A stretch of DNA of 64,000 nt from Microbacterium salsuginis (GCF_012524205.1 NZ_JABACI010000002.1:496001-560000); one strand, 5' to 3'. Shown: positions 52,724 to 63,848, counted from the stretch's first letter. Notes: generated by a model from the letters alone, not told the origin. Program-made: numbers and translations.

Positions 52724-53770
52724 TCATCGGTCGCGGCGGTCGCCGCGAGTGTCGGTCGGCGCGGGTCCGGTGGACTCGCGCACGGTGAGGGTGGGTTCGT
52801 TCAGGCGGACGTTCACCGCGTCGTGGCCCTCGATGGCGCCGAGGAGCGTGCGGGCCGCGACGCGGCCCCACTCCCGGGCGTCGGTGGCGACGCTGGTGAG
52901 AGCCGGATTGACGTAGCGGCCGATCTCGGTGTCGTCGTAGCCGGTGATCGAGAGGTCGCCGGGGACCGACAGTCCGCGCCGGCGCGCCACGCCGAGGCCC
53001 GCGATCGCCATGTGGTCGTTGGAGTACACGATGGCGGTCGGCGGCGCGTCGCCGTCCAGCAGCGCGCCGGTCGCGGCGGCTCCTTCTGCGGCGCTGAAGT
53101 CCGTCTCGACGGAGGCGGCGACGAGGCCGAACTCGGCGGCCGCCGACTCGAACGCCTGCCGGCGGGTGCGGGCATGCAGCATCCCGTCGGGTCCTGCGAT
53201 GTGGGCGATGCGACGGTGGCCGAGGTCGGACAGGTGGCGGACAGCGGCATGGATCCCCGCGCCGTCGTCGACCGATACCGACGAGAACGGCGTCTCGGCG
53301 TCGGGCACGCCCAGCGTGACCGCGGCGAGCCCGAGGCGATCGACCAGTTCGAGCCGCGGGTCGTGGGCGCGCAGGTCCGTGACGATCACGCCGTCGACCC
53401 GCTTGTCGACCGCCAGTCCGCGGTAGGTCTCCGACTCCTGCCGGCCGGGCGTCGCGACCGCGAGCACGAGCACCTGGCCCGACATCGAGAACTCGTCCTC
53501 CAGCCCGGCGATGAACGAGTGGAAGAACGGGTCCGCCGCGATGACGTCCGGGCTGCGCCCGAGCACCAGGCCGCACGCGAACGAGCGGCCGGTACTGAGG
53601 GAGCGCGCACGCAGACTCGGGGTCCAGCCGAGCTCGCGCGCAACCTCGAGGATACGCGCACGCGTCTCGGCCGAGACGCCCGGGCGGTCGTTGAGCGCGA
53701 ACGAGACGAGCCCTTTGCTGACCCCCGCCTCACGGGCGACGTCGGTGATCGTCGGCGGCTGCTGTGGCAT
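52724..53770 (-). CDS. LacI family repressor of the GH130 operon
   Basis: 348 residues. Helix-turn-helix TITDVAREAGVSKGLVSFAL, hinge region WTPSLRARSLSTGRSFACGL, then the sugar-binding effector domain (PDVIAADPFFHSFIAGLEDE, VDGVIVTDLRAHDPRLELVD, LGHRRIAHIAGPDGMLHART, ITGYDDTEIGRYVNPALTSV). It is the first gene of the operon it should control. Two tandem palindromes directly upstream (53783-53813) are its likely operators, giving negative autoregulation of the whole unit. Confidence 0.93.
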   Translation of the reverse strand: MPQQPPTITDVAREAGVSKGLVSFALNDRPGVSAETRARILEVARELGWTPSLRARSLSTGRSFACGLVLGRSPDVIAADPFFHSFIAGLEDEFSMSGQVLVLAVATPGRQESETYRGLAVDKRVDGVIVTDLRAHDPRLELVDRLGLAAVTLGVPDAETPFSSVSVDDGAGIHAAVRHLSDLGHRRIAHIAGPDGMLHARTRRQAFESAAAEFGLVAASVETDFSAAEGAAATGALLDGDAPPTAIVYSNDHMAIAGLGVARRRGLSVPGDLSITGYDDTEIGRYVNPALTSVATDAREWGRVAARTLLGAIEGHDAVNVRLNEPTLTVRESTGPAPTDTRGDRRDR

Positions 53771-53782
53771 GAGTCTCCCTGT

Positions 53783-53813
53783 ACTAAACCGGTTCAGACT
53801 CTAAAGCGGTTTA
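53783..53813 (-). promoter_or_regulatory. Two tandem LacI-type operators before the GH130 operon
   Basis: CTAAACCGGTTCAG (53783-53796) and CTAAAGCGGTTTAG (53800-53813) are near-palindromes of the usual LacI form, 17 bp centre to centre, that is about 1.6 helical turns. They begin 12 bp upstream of the LacI start, so bound protein should block the promoter. Confidence 0.72.
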
Positions 53814-53842
53814 GCTCCTGCGCGCAACACCCTTGTCTTCAT

Positions 53843-53873
53843 GAGACTGAGGTGGTAGAAGCGCCTCAGTCTC
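53843..53873 (-). terminator. Hairpin terminator at the DUF6350 gene end
   Basis: Perfect 10-bp stem GAGACTGAGG / CCTCAGTCTC (53843-53852 / 53864-53873), loop 11 nt, including the stop codon of the upstream membrane-protein gene. It separates that gene from the GH130 operon promoter. Confidence 0.6.
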
Positions 53874-55326
53874 GCGGGGGCAGCTCGATCGGCTCGGTGC
53901 GCGCCTCGTCCAACGAGGGGGCCGGCTCGCCGCGCGCCTCGTCGACCGCCGGGCCGGGCTCCTCCGTCGACACGAACGGGGACGGATGCCGCTCCTCGGC
54001 GTCGGGGCGAGGAGCACCCGCGATCAGTCCGCTCAGGCGCGCGTCGACGTCCGCAGCCTCGAGGTCGGTCGCGACGCCGACCGTCCGTGACGCGCCGAGG
54101 CTCGACCGCCGGCCCCGCGGCGAGAGCAGCAGGATCGCGGCACCGACGAACACCTCGAGAGCAACGGCGAGGGCGAGGGGTCCGGGATCGGGGCCGAACG
54201 TCGAGAGCTTGCCCGGCCCGAGCGAGCCGGCTGCGGCGAACGCGAGGAGAGCCGCCGCGGATGCGGCCAGGACGGCGATGGCGGCCGCGGCCACCAGTCG
54301 CGCACCGATCGGATCGTCCGTCGCCGGCGCACCGCCGTCGCCCGCATGGACGAGGCGGGAGCGGGCGATCCATCCCGCCAAGGCCCCGAGAGCCACGGGG
54401 GCGAGAGCGAGAAGGAGCAGCCAGGACGTGGTGGAGTCGGGCACCGCGCCGAGCATCGGGATGCCGGGCACGACGCCCACCTGCGTCGCCGCGGGCGAGA
54501 CCGCTGTGCCCTCGCCTACGGCGAAGCCCGGTCCCGCGACGAAGGCGAGCCCCCACACGGCGAGTGTCGGAAGGTACGCCAGCTGCACGAGCGTGAGAAC
54601 CGCCGCACCGGCGGCATCGACGTTGCCGGCCTGGAACAGCGCGACCACGTGCCCCGCCCGCGTGAAGAGGGCGACCGCGGTCACGGCCGCTCCGAGTCCG
54701 ATGAGCCCCGTCACCACGACGGCCGAGCCGCGCACGACGACACCCGGAACGTCGCCCCAGCCGTTCGGCGCCGCCTCGACACGGTCGCGCAGCCTCGCCA
54801 CGGCACCGCCGCCGGCCTCGCGCCATTCCGTGATGAGCGCTGCCACGACGGCGGGAACCGCGAACAGCAGGGTCGGCACGAGGACGGCCTGCCACGTCGG
54901 AGCGGTCGCGATGGGGTTCTGCGCGGTCAGGGCGGCCCCGGAGGCGAGGGCGGCGAAGACCACGGTCGCGGTGGCGACGCCGGTCAGCCACGCGTCCGCC
55001 CGCGAGGCGCGCACGCCCGAGCGCGCCGCGAAGATGACGGTGAATCCGGCGAACGCGAGGGGCGAGAGCGACAGGACGAAGGATGCCGCCTCCCCGTCGA
55101 TCCCCGTCGCGGCGAGGTACTCCGGGGGCAGTTCGATCGCGAGCGGCACCAGGTTGCCGAGCTGCCACACCGTGACGCCGGCGGGCCAGATGGCACCCCA
55201 GTCGGCTGCGCCGCCGAAGCCGAACACCCACAGCAGGGTCAACGGCGCGAGGGTCGCCGCGAGGCCGACGGCCACCGCGAGGGCGGCGTCGACGGTGGCG
55301 AGGAGGGCGACGATGAGGCGATTCAT
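53866..55326 (-). CDS. Polytopic membrane protein, DUF6350 (PerM-like)
   Basis: 486 residues with about ten hydrophobic helices: LLATVDAALAVAVGLAATLA first, then FVLSLSPLAFAGFTVIFAAR, VVVTGLIGLGAAVTAVALFT, SWLLLLALAPVALGALAGWI, LVAAAAIAVLAASAAALLAF and LALAVALEVFVGAAILLLSP. A ~90-residue acidic cytoplasmic tail ends in EPIELPPRD. This is the DUF6350 type, called PerM in mycobacteria and linked there to cell division and persistence. In relatives it sits between sucD and purN. Here it is separated from both by other genes. Confidence 0.82.
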   Translation of the reverse strand: MNRLIVALLATVDAALAVAVGLAATLAPLTLLWVFGFGGAADWGAIWPAGVTVWQLGNLVPLAIELPPEYLAATGIDGEAASFVLSLSPLAFAGFTVIFAARSGVRASRADAWLTGVATATVVFAALASGAALTAQNPIATAPTWQAVLVPTLLFAVPAVVAALITEWREAGGGAVARLRDRVEAAPNGWGDVPGVVVRGSAVVVTGLIGLGAAVTAVALFTRAGHVVALFQAGNVDAAGAAVLTLVQLAYLPTLAVWGLAFVAGPGFAVGEGTAVSPAATQVGVVPGIPMLGAVPDSTTSWLLLLALAPVALGALAGWIARSRLVHAGDGGAPATDDPIGARLVAAAAIAVLAASAAALLAFAAAGSLGPGKLSTFGPDPGPLALAVALEVFVGAAILLLSPRGRRSSLGASRTVGVATDLEAADVDARLSGLIAGAPRPDAEERHPSPFVSTEEPGPAVDEARGEPAPSLDEARTEPIELPPRD

Positions 55327-55450
55327 GCGCCATCGACCCTACTTCGACCCGCGGCGGCCTTCGGGCTGACCGCGCGGGTGGCTGCGGCATCCGTTCAGCT
55401 GATCCCCAGGTTCGCGCGCGAGGCGCTAACGTCGTCGTCGGAGGTCATTC

Positions 55451-56944
55451 ATGAGCACAGCCCCGTCCACCGCGCCCGGTACGCCCGAATCCCCTGACAC
55501 CGCCGATCCCGGCGAGACGCGGGAACCCAAGAACGGCTTCGATCGGTTCTTCGAGATCACCCGGCGCGGGTCGACGGTGGGCACCGAGGTGCGCGGCGGC
55601 GTCGTGACCTTCGTGACGATGGCCTACATCGTCATCCTGAACCCGATCATCCTCTCGGGTGCGGCCGACGTCGACGGCAACAGCCTCGGCTTCGGTCAGG
55701 TGGCCGCGACGACGGCACTGACCGCGGGCGTGATGACAGTGCTCTTCGGGCTCGTGACGCGCCTGCCGTTCGCGTTCGCGGCCGGTCTGGGCATCAACTC
55801 GTTCCTCGCGGTCTCGGTCGTCGGTCAGGTGACCTGGCCCGAGGCGATGGGCCTCGTCGTGATCAACGGCCTCATCATCGTGCTGCTGGCGGCGACCGGA
55901 CTGCGGCGCATGATCTTCGACGCGGTGCCGATCCAGCTGAAGCTCGCGATCACGGTGGGCATCGGCCTGTTCATCGCCTTCATCGGCTTCGTCGACGCCG
56001 GCTTCGTCACCGCCACGGGAGCGTCCTCTCCCCCGGTCGGCCTCGGTGTGAACGGATCGGTCGGCACCGTACCGACCCTCATCTTCGTCTTCACCCTGCT
56101 GCTCACCGGCATCCTCGTGGCGCGCAAGGTCAAGGGCGGCATCCTGATCGGGCTCGTCTCGGGAACCGTGGTGGCGGTCATCGTCGAGGCGATCTGGAAC
56201 ATCGGGCCGAAGTTCGACGGCGACGAGGTCAACCCCGGCGGCTGGGGCCTGTCGGTGCCCGAGCTGCCCGCCTCGCTCGTGAGCGTGCCCGACCTCTCGC
56301 TCGTCGGCCAGATCTCGTTCGGCTCGTTCGAGCGCATCGGCGTGCTCGCCGCCCTGATGCTCGTGTTCACGCTCGTCTTCACGAACTTCTTCGACGCGAT
56401 GGGCACCATGACGGGCCTGTCGAAGGAGGCGGGCCTCGCCGACGCCAAGGGCGACTTCCCGCGGATCAAGTCGGCGCTGATCGTCGAGGGTGTCGGCGCG
56501 GTCGCCGGTGGTTTCACCTCGAGCTCGTCCAACACGGTGTTCATCGAATCCGGCTCGGGCATCGGCGAGGGCGCGCGCACGGGCTTCGCGAACGTCATCA
56601 CCGGCGCGCTGTTCCTCGTGGCGATGTTCTTCTCCCCGCTCGTGTCGATCGTGCCGTCCGAGGTCGCCGCCTCGGCGCTGGTCATCGTGGGCGCGCTGAT
56701 GATGTCGCAGATCCGCTACATCGACTTCTCGGACTTCTCGATCCTGCTGCCGGTCTTCCTCGCAGTGACCGTGATGCCGCTCACCTACTCGATCGCGAAC
56801 GGCATCGGCGCGGGGTTCATCGCATGGGTCGTGGTGCGATCCCTGTCGGGCAAGGCCCGCGAGATCAGCCCATTGCTGTGGATCGTCGCCGCCGGCTTCG
56901 TCCTGTACTTCGCGCGCGGCCCGGTCGAGGCCCTGCTCGGCTGA
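55451..56944 (+). CDS. NCS2 family purine permease (AzgA type)
   Basis: 497 residues; GGAGG is 6 nt before ATG. A 30-residue Pro/Thr-rich N-terminus precedes RFFEITRRGSTVGTEVRGGV, the hallmark AzgA opening, and about 12-14 helices (VVTFVTMAYIVILNPIILSG, FAAGLGINSFLAVSVVGQVT, FFDAMGTMTGLSKEAGLADA, GFTSSSSNTVFIESGSGIGE). The family takes up adenine, guanine or hypoxanthine with protons, feeding purine salvage. The FIESGSGIGEGARTG loop contains the Glu used for substrate binding. It is divergent from the DUF6350 gene and transcribed alone. Confidence 0.93.
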   Translation: MSTAPSTAPGTPESPDTADPGETREPKNGFDRFFEITRRGSTVGTEVRGGVVTFVTMAYIVILNPIILSGAADVDGNSLGFGQVAATTALTAGVMTVLFGLVTRLPFAFAAGLGINSFLAVSVVGQVTWPEAMGLVVINGLIIVLLAATGLRRMIFDAVPIQLKLAITVGIGLFIAFIGFVDAGFVTATGASSPPVGLGVNGSVGTVPTLIFVFTLLLTGILVARKVKGGILIGLVSGTVVAVIVEAIWNIGPKFDGDEVNPGGWGLSVPELPASLVSVPDLSLVGQISFGSFERIGVLAALMLVFTLVFTNFFDAMGTMTGLSKEAGLADAKGDFPRIKSALIVEGVGAVAGGFTSSSSNTVFIESGSGIGEGARTGFANVITGALFLVAMFFSPLVSIVPSEVAASALVIVGALMMSQIRYIDFSDFSILLPVFLAVTVMPLTYSIANGIGAGFIAWVVVRSLSGKAREISPLLWIVAAGFVLYFARGPVEALLG

Positions 56945-56951
56945 GGTCCCT

Positions 56952-56964
56952 CGCCCTTCGGGCG
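56952..56964 (+). terminator. Small hairpin after the purine permease
   Basis: CGCCC-TTC-GGGCG, 8 nt past the stop. A further palindrome CGCAGCATGCTGCG lies at ~56985-56998. Between these and the convergent gene ending at 57042 I see nothing else. Confidence 0.4.
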
Positions 56965-57041
56965 GCGCAACACGCGGCGACGCCCGCAGCATGCTGCGTG
57001 TCGTGACACCCCCACATCGACGGATGCCCCGGCTCGGGCGA

Positions 57042-57785
57042 TCAGCGGCGCGGAGTCCATCCCGGCGGGGTCGGGCCGTCGTACGACGCACGCTCGGCGT
57101 CGGCGCGCGCCGACCAGCCCTGGGCCTCGTCGACCGCATCGAATCCGCCGCGTGCGACGCGGAGACCGACGTCGTCGTGGTGCATGCGGGGTGCGCCACC
57201 ACGACGCGTGGACGCCCGTACGCTCCACGCGTCGTCGGCGAAGCCGCCGCCCCGGAAGACGCGGTAGTCGCCATAGCGCGCCGGATCGAGCAGGTCCCAG
57301 CACCATTCCCACACATTGCCGAGCGTGTCGAAGAGCCCGTTCAGATTGGGCAGCTTGGCTCCGACGTCCTGCGGTGATGTGACCCCGTCAGCGCTCGTCC
57401 ACGCGACCTCCGCGAGCGGGCCGTAGTGCGGGCCGGTCGATCCCGCGCGGCACGCGAACTCCCACTCCGCCTCGGTCGGCAGGCGAAACCCGTCGGCGTC
57501 GACGTGCCACGTGACCTCGTCTCCCTCGAACGTGTAGGCGGGATCCAGCCCCTCCCACTCCGAGGCGGCATTGCAGAAGCGGATCGCGCGCAGCCAGCTG
57601 AGGTCGGTCGCCGGGCGACGCGGGTGGCTCGCCGTCTCCCCCAGCAGCTCGCCCAGCTGCCCCTGCGTGACGGGGTACACGCCGATCTCGAACGTCTCGA
57701 GCTCGACGCTCCAGCGGCGCTCGCGTCGCGCATCGTGCAGCGCGACGGTCCCCGCGGGAATCCGGGCGAGTTCGATATCGGTCAT
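57042..57785 (-). CDS. SUMF1/EgtB-fold (formylglycine-generating-enzyme-like) protein lacking catalytic Cys
   Basis: 247 residues. The fold is clear from ELARIPAGTVALHDA, GVYPVTQGQLGELLGE, FRLPTEAEWEFACRAGSTG, LGNVWEWCWDLLDP and FRGGGFADDAWSVRASTRRG ... DDVGLRVAR. True sulfatase-activating enzymes have two cysteines in the last two blocks (S-C-R and F-R-C-A). Here the equivalent positions are not cysteine, so formylglycine formation is unlikely. No sulfatase gene is nearby. A non-catalytic, peptide-binding or iron-enzyme-like role is possible. Start ATG at 57785. Confidence 0.85.
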   Translation of the reverse strand: MTDIELARIPAGTVALHDARRERRWSVELETFEIGVYPVTQGQLGELLGETASHPRRPATDLSWLRAIRFCNAASEWEGLDPAYTFEGDEVTWHVDADGFRLPTEAEWEFACRAGSTGPHYGPLAEVAWTSADGVTSPQDVGAKLPNLNGLFDTLGNVWEWCWDLLDPARYGDYRVFRGGGFADDAWSVRASTRRGGAPRMHHDDVGLRVARGGFDAVDEAQGWSARADAERASYDGPTPPGWTPRR

Positions 57786-57821
57786 CCGGGGAAGTATGCC
57801 AGGCGGGCGTGCCCGTCGGAG

Positions 57822-59393
57822 TCAGGGGCCGCGACGCCAGGCACCGGACGCGGGAAGATCGCCGCCGAACAGCTGCCGGACGGTGACGAGCGTGAACCCT
57901 CGATCGAGCAGCCCGTCGAAGATCGTCGCGGCCACGCGCTCCGTGCCGGGATGGACGTCGTGCATGAGCACGATCGATCCGGCACGGGGCTGCTCCACGG
58001 CACGCATGACGAGCGTCTCGTCGGATGGTCTCTGCCAGTCGAGGGTGTCGACGTCCCACAGGATCGCCGGCAGGCCTGCGGCCGCGAGGACCGCGGCATC
58101 GTATTCGCCGTACGGTGGGCGGAAACTGTCGATCCGCTGGCCCGAGGCGGCCTCGAGGGCCCGCGACGTGTCGCCGATCTGAGCCGACACCTGCGCGGGT
58201 GTCAGCTTCGGCAGCTGCGGATGGCTCCACGTGTGGTTCGCGACCTGGTGGCCTTCGCGCGTCATGCGTGCGAGCACCTCCCGGAATCCGTGCGCGTTCG
58301 CACCCATCGCGAAGAACGTCGCCGCCGAATCCCGTGCGGCCAGCTCGTCGAGGATCGCCGACGTCAGCCCCGACGGCCCGTCGTCGTACGTCACGGCCAC
58401 GCAGGGCACGAGCGCGCAGTCGACGGCTCGCGTCCCCGCCGGGGCGAGCGCCGGACCCGCGTACGGCTGTCCCGCCGCCGCGAGCATGCGCGCGCCGAAC
58501 GGAGCCACGAGCGGCGCGGCGACATCAGCCGGCACCGCGAGCACCATCGGCTCCGTGGTGGCGGGCACGCCCAGACCCGAGAGCTCGGGTGAGCTGAACC
58601 CCGCGGGGATGGTCACGACGAAGCCCCCGGCATCCGGGACCGTCGTCGCGAGCGCCGCGCTGACAGCGGCCAGCTGCGCCTCGTCACCGGGCGACGCCGG
58701 GCGCCGGCTGAGCGCGCCGGCGTCTCGCCGGAGCGCCTCGACGATGTGCGAGCCGAGCGTGGCGGCCGCGCCGTCCGTCCAGAGGGCGTCGGCCGTGACG
58801 ACCTCGCCGGTGGCCGTGTCGACGTACAGGATCACCGCGGTATCGGCGGCGATCGCGTCAGGGGTTCCCGACACGACGCGCACCCTCTCACCGATGAACG
58901 GCCCCCGCGCCGCGACGATGTCGCACACCACGGCCGAACCGGCGCCGCCGGACGGCCCGAAGGCGGGATCGGCGAGCAGCTCGGCAGCGTCTCGGAAGGT
59001 GCTCCCCGCCTCGCACCTTCGTGAGGCCATCCCGGAGCCCACGGCCGACGCGACCGGTGAATAGGCGACACCGGATGCCGCGACTCGGGCGTCGATCGCG
59101 GTGCGAACGTGGTGCAGCACCGACGCGTTGAACGCCGCCGTCTGCGGCGTGTCGGGCAGCACCGACACCCGAGCCTGCACGCCGACCGCGTCGTTGCGCA
59201 CTCGCACTCCGTCGAGCGCCGTCGCGAGCGGCCCGGAGGCGCCGGCATCGACGAGCGGCGGAGCCGTCGTCGTGTGCACGACGGCCGCCTCCCATGAGGG
59301 CGGCGCCCAGTCAGCGCGCGCCGCCGGGGCGCACGCCGTCAGCACGGCGGCCATCGCGGCGAGCAGGAGCACGGCCGGTCGCCGCGGGGTCAC
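57822..59393 (-). CDS. NodB-type polysaccharide deacetylase lipoprotein
   Basis: 523 residues from GTG at 59393, overlapping the stop of the preceding gene (GTGA). The signal TPRRPAVLLLAAMAAVLTAC has the lipobox LTAC. A ~300-residue N-terminal region carries DUF3298/RsiV-like traits (AAFNASVLHHVRTAIDARVA, VILYVDTATGEVVTADALW). The C-terminal NodB domain has VAVTYDDGPSG (Asp-Asp), NHTWSHPQLPKL (metal-binding His pair), SFRPPYGEYD and VLMHDVHPGT. It removes acetyl groups from N-acetylglucosamine in peptidoglycan or another wall polymer, outside the membrane. Paired with a membrane-anchored protein upstream. Confidence 0.9.
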   Translation of the reverse strand: MTPRRPAVLLLAAMAAVLTACAPAARADWAPPSWEAAVVHTTTAPPLVDAGASGPLATALDGVRVRNDAVGVQARVSVLPDTPQTAAFNASVLHHVRTAIDARVAASGVAYSPVASAVGSGMASRRCEAGSTFRDAAELLADPAFGPSGGAGSAVVCDIVAARGPFIGERVRVVSGTPDAIAADTAVILYVDTATGEVVTADALWTDGAAATLGSHIVEALRRDAGALSRRPASPGDEAQLAAVSAALATTVPDAGGFVVTIPAGFSSPELSGLGVPATTEPMVLAVPADVAAPLVAPFGARMLAAAGQPYAGPALAPAGTRAVDCALVPCVAVTYDDGPSGLTSAILDELAARDSAATFFAMGANAHGFREVLARMTREGHQVANHTWSHPQLPKLTPAQVSAQIGDTSRALEAASGQRIDSFRPPYGEYDAAVLAAAGLPAILWDVDTLDWQRPSDETLVMRAVEQPRAGSIVLMHDVHPGTERVAATIFDGLLDRGFTLVTVRQLFGGDLPASGAWRRGP

Positions 59394-59911
59394 GTCCGGA
59401 TGCCTTCCAGAAGGTGGGCGATGGCCGGCCGGTAGGCCGAGATGTCGCCGCCGCGCACCTCGATCACGACGCGGACGTTCGCGCCGTCCGGGCCCGCCAC
59501 GACGGCGACGTATCCGCCGTCCTCGAGACCGGCGTGCATGGCGCTCATCCCCGACGCGAGCTGCTCGGTGCGAGCCGCTCCTTGCACTCCGGGCGTCGCG
59601 GAGAGGATGGCGGCGGCGTCTTCGTCCGCCGCCTCGAGCTGGGCCCTCAGCACACCGTCCGGCGTGCGTACGGCGACGGCGTCGCCCTCGTGAGTCGTCA
59701 CGATCCAATCCGCCGGAACCACGACCTCGGCCTCGTCGCCGACCGGAACAGCGGTGACGCCGTCAGCCACGTCGCTCGCGAGGTTCTCGAGAACAGGCGG
59801 CAGTGCCGTCGTCACGGCCGCTACGATTCCTGCCGCGGCCAGGGCAGCGCCCAGCCACGCTGCGCCGATCTCCCAACGACGCGCGACGGATCTGCGTGAG
59901 TCCCCGGCCAC
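59390..59911 (-). CDS. Membrane-anchored extracellular protein of unknown function
   Basis: 173 residues from GTG at 59911, with AAGGGGG upstream. A short basic cytoplasmic start (RRSVARRWE), one membrane helix (IGAAWLGAALAAAGIVAAVT) and an extracellular domain with beta strands (EVVVPADWIVTTHEGDAVAV, GGYVAVVAGPDGANVRVVIE). No family recognised. Its stop overlaps the start of the NodB deacetylase, so the two proteins probably act together at the wall. Confidence 0.75.
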   Translation of the reverse strand: MAGDSRRSVARRWEIGAAWLGAALAAAGIVAAVTTALPPVLENLASDVADGVTAVPVGDEAEVVVPADWIVTTHEGDAVAVRTPDGVLRAQLEAADEDAAAILSATPGVQGAARTEQLASGMSAMHAGLEDGGYVAVVAGPDGANVRVVIEVRGGDISAYRPAIAHLLEGIRT

Positions 59912-60001
59912 ACTGCCCCCTTCGGGGCGAGTCTAGGACCGGGGCGTCAATTCACCCGGCGTGGAGTGCGTTTCGGGCGATTCCGTCCGCGATTTGGCGA
60001 C

Positions 60002-60442
60002 TCAGGTCTCCTGGGGCTCGAGCAGGAACAGCGCGATCAGCCGGTCGGTGCGCTTCTGATAGTTGTCGTAGTCGGGCCACACCGCGGTCGCGCGCACCCA
60101 CCACTCGCCGCGCTCGTCGCCTGACAGCTCGCGTGCCGTGTAGTCGCGCTTGTCGGCGCCGTCCTGCAGCTCGACGTGCGGCTGGCGCCGCATGTTCTCG
60201 GCCCACTTCGGCTCGGCCGGCGCGCCGCCGTGCGATGCCACGACGACGTATCGGCCGTCGTGCTCGACGCGCATGAGCGCCGTCTTGCGCAGGGCGCCCG
60301 TCTTCGCGCCGACGGTCGTGAGCACGATGATCGGCACTCCGCGCAGGGTGTTGGACTTCTGCCCGTTCGAGGCCTCGTACTTCTCGGCCTGGGTGCGGGC
60401 CCACTCGGACGTGGACGGCTTGTATTCTCCGGTCAGCGGCAT
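60002..60442 (-). CDS. Deazaflavin (F420)-dependent nitroreductase family protein
   Basis: 146 residues, usual for the DDN family. Motifs: [60 protein letters not shown], and the C-terminal [20 protein letters not shown]. Members bind F420 or FMN/heme and reduce quinones or nitro compounds; the physiological substrate is unknown. TATCGT lies 6 nt before ATG, a leaderless start. Divergent from the tautomerase gene, 56 bp away. Confidence 0.92.
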   Translation of the reverse strand: MPLTGEYKPSTSEWARTQAEKYEASNGQKSNTLRGVPIIVLTTVGAKTGALRKTALMRVEHDGRYVVVASHGGAPAEPKWAENMRRQPHVELQDGADKRDYTARELSGDERGEWWVRATAVWPDYDNYQKRTDRLIALFLLEPQET

Positions 60443-60498
60443 GCGTCCACGATACGACGCCCCGCGGGCGAGCTCGGCGCGCGCTCTAGTGTCGAGGT

Positions 60499-60729
60499 AT
60501 GCCCAACATCAGAGTCGAGCTTCTCCCCGGTCGCACGGTCGATCAGCGCCGCCGCTTCGCCGAGGAGGTCACGCGCGCCGCTGTCGAGGCGCTCGGCGCC
60601 CGCCGGCAGGATGTGCGGATCATGTTCGAAGAGGTCGCGGCCGACCATGTCGCCAACGGCGGTGTGCTGGCCAGCGAGGACGAGACCCGCGCGGGTGTGC
60701 TGTCGAAGCTGGCCGGAAGCGGCGGATGA
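60499..60729 (+). CDS. 4-oxalocrotonate tautomerase family protein
   Basis: 76 residues. The start [20 protein letters not shown] puts Pro at position 1 after Met removal, the catalytic base of this family; Arg residues at ~12 and ~40 ([13 protein letters not shown]) fit the active site. The family forms hexamers and moves a proton between enol and keto forms. No aromatic-degradation genes lie nearby, so the substrate is unknown. TAGTGT ends 6 nt before ATG (leaderless). Confidence 0.88.
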   Translation: MPNIRVELLPGRTVDQRRRFAEEVTRAAVEALGARRQDVRIMFEEVAADHVANGGVLASEDETRAGVLSKLAGSGG

Positions 60730-60752
60730 CGGCACGTCGGGCGGATTCGAGA

Positions 60753-60790
60753 AGGGGCGGATGCCGAACCTGTGGCTGCGGCATCCGCCC
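60753..60790. terminator. Two-way terminator between tautomerase and sucD
   Basis: Perfect 13-bp stem GGGGCGGATGCCG / CGGCATCCGCCCC (60753-60765 / 60778-60790), loop 12 nt, in the 78-bp gap between convergent genes. Confidence 0.75.
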
Positions 60791-60807
60791 CTCGAGAAGC
60801 TCAGGGC

Positions 60808-62909
<2,102 letters not shown>

Positions 62910-62958
62910 AGTGCATTCCTTCGCAGGTGGCGAATGGGGTGGGATGACGCGAAAAGCG

Positions 62959-62976
62959 TCTCGACGTCGAGATATC
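62959..62976. promoter_or_regulatory. Palindrome upstream of sucC matching the icd element
   Basis: TCTCGACGTCGAGA (62959-62972) is a perfect 14-bp palindrome continuing with TATC. The 18-bp TCTCGACGTCGAGATATC differs from 6822-6839 by a single base. It lies in the 208-bp gap between divergent sucC and the TetR gene, so the TetR protein is one candidate binder. The rest of the gap shows no other clear site. Confidence 0.6.
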
Positions 62977-63117
62977 GACCAGTGCCCCAGCCTACTACCG
63001 CCAGCTGGGCGCCTCCGACCGCAGCGACGCGCCCGCAGTCCCGCTGGGTGGGCACAACCCGCGTGCCCGACGCGCGGGTCGTCCGGCAGCGGGCGGGCGC
63101 ACTAGGCTCTCCCCGAG

Positions 63118-63801
63118 ATGTCCGACACCGTTGCCGCCCCTTCCCAGGCCGCGCCTCGCGCGGCCGTCGTGGCCACCGCGCTCGAGTTGTTCGCTGCACA
63201 GGGATTCGACCAGACCTCGGTGGAGCAGATCGCGCAGGCCGCCGGCGTCTCGCGCTCGACCTTCTTCCGCCAGTTCGGCGGCAAGGACGACGTGGTCTTC
63301 GCCGATCACGAGGTGCAGCTCGACCGCCTGCGCGAGTTCCTGGCCAAACCCCACGAGGACCCGTGGGCGGCGGTGTGCGAAGCATCCGTCCTCGTCTACA
63401 CGCACTTCGTCGCCGACCCCGAGCTCGCGCGCCGGCGGTACGCCGTCGTACGTGGCGTCCCGGCGTTGCGGGATCGCGAGATCGTCACGGTCTTCCGGTA
63501 CGAGCGGCTCTTCGACGAGTACCTCCGCGCGTCGCTGCCCGGGCTGGATCCGCTCGACGCCGTCGGCTTCGCGGCCCTCGTGACCGCGATCCACAACCAC
63601 GTGCTGCGCAAGCTCTTGCGAGGCACCAAGAAGGTGCCGGTGTCGATCCTGCGCGCCGCCCTCGACGACGCCCGTCGCCGTTTCGGCGTCCTGCCCGAGG
63701 GGGCGGAGGCCGGCGGGGACGAGGTCGTCGTCGCCGTGTTCCCCCGCGCGATGCCCACCGCCGAGGTCGCCCGCCGCCTGCGCGAGCAGCTCGACACCTG
63801 A
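63118..63801 (+). CDS. TetR family transcriptional regulator
   Basis: 227 residues. N-terminal helix-turn-helix region VATALELFAAQGFDQTSVEQ, IAQAAGVSRSTFFRQFGGKD, then a helical ligand domain (CEASVLVYTHFVADPELARR, FRYERLFDEYLRASLPGLDP, HVLRKLLRGTKKVPVSILRA). TAGGCT lies 9 nt before ATG. Divergent from sucC, with an alcohol dehydrogenase gene downstream whose promoter has a TetR-type palindrome; that gene is the most likely target, and control of sucC is possible. Confidence 0.92.
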   Translation: MSDTVAAPSQAAPRAAVVATALELFAAQGFDQTSVEQIAQAAGVSRSTFFRQFGGKDDVVFADHEVQLDRLREFLAKPHEDPWAAVCEASVLVYTHFVADPELARRRYAVVRGVPALRDREIVTVFRYERLFDEYLRASLPGLDPLDAVGFAALVTAIHNHVLRKLLRGTKKVPVSILRAALDDARRRFGVLPEGAEAGGDEVVVAVFPRAMPTAEVARRLREQLDT

Positions 63802-63848
63802 TTTCGGAGCACCCACCTCAGGACGCCCGCAGAACGTCGGCTCGCGAA

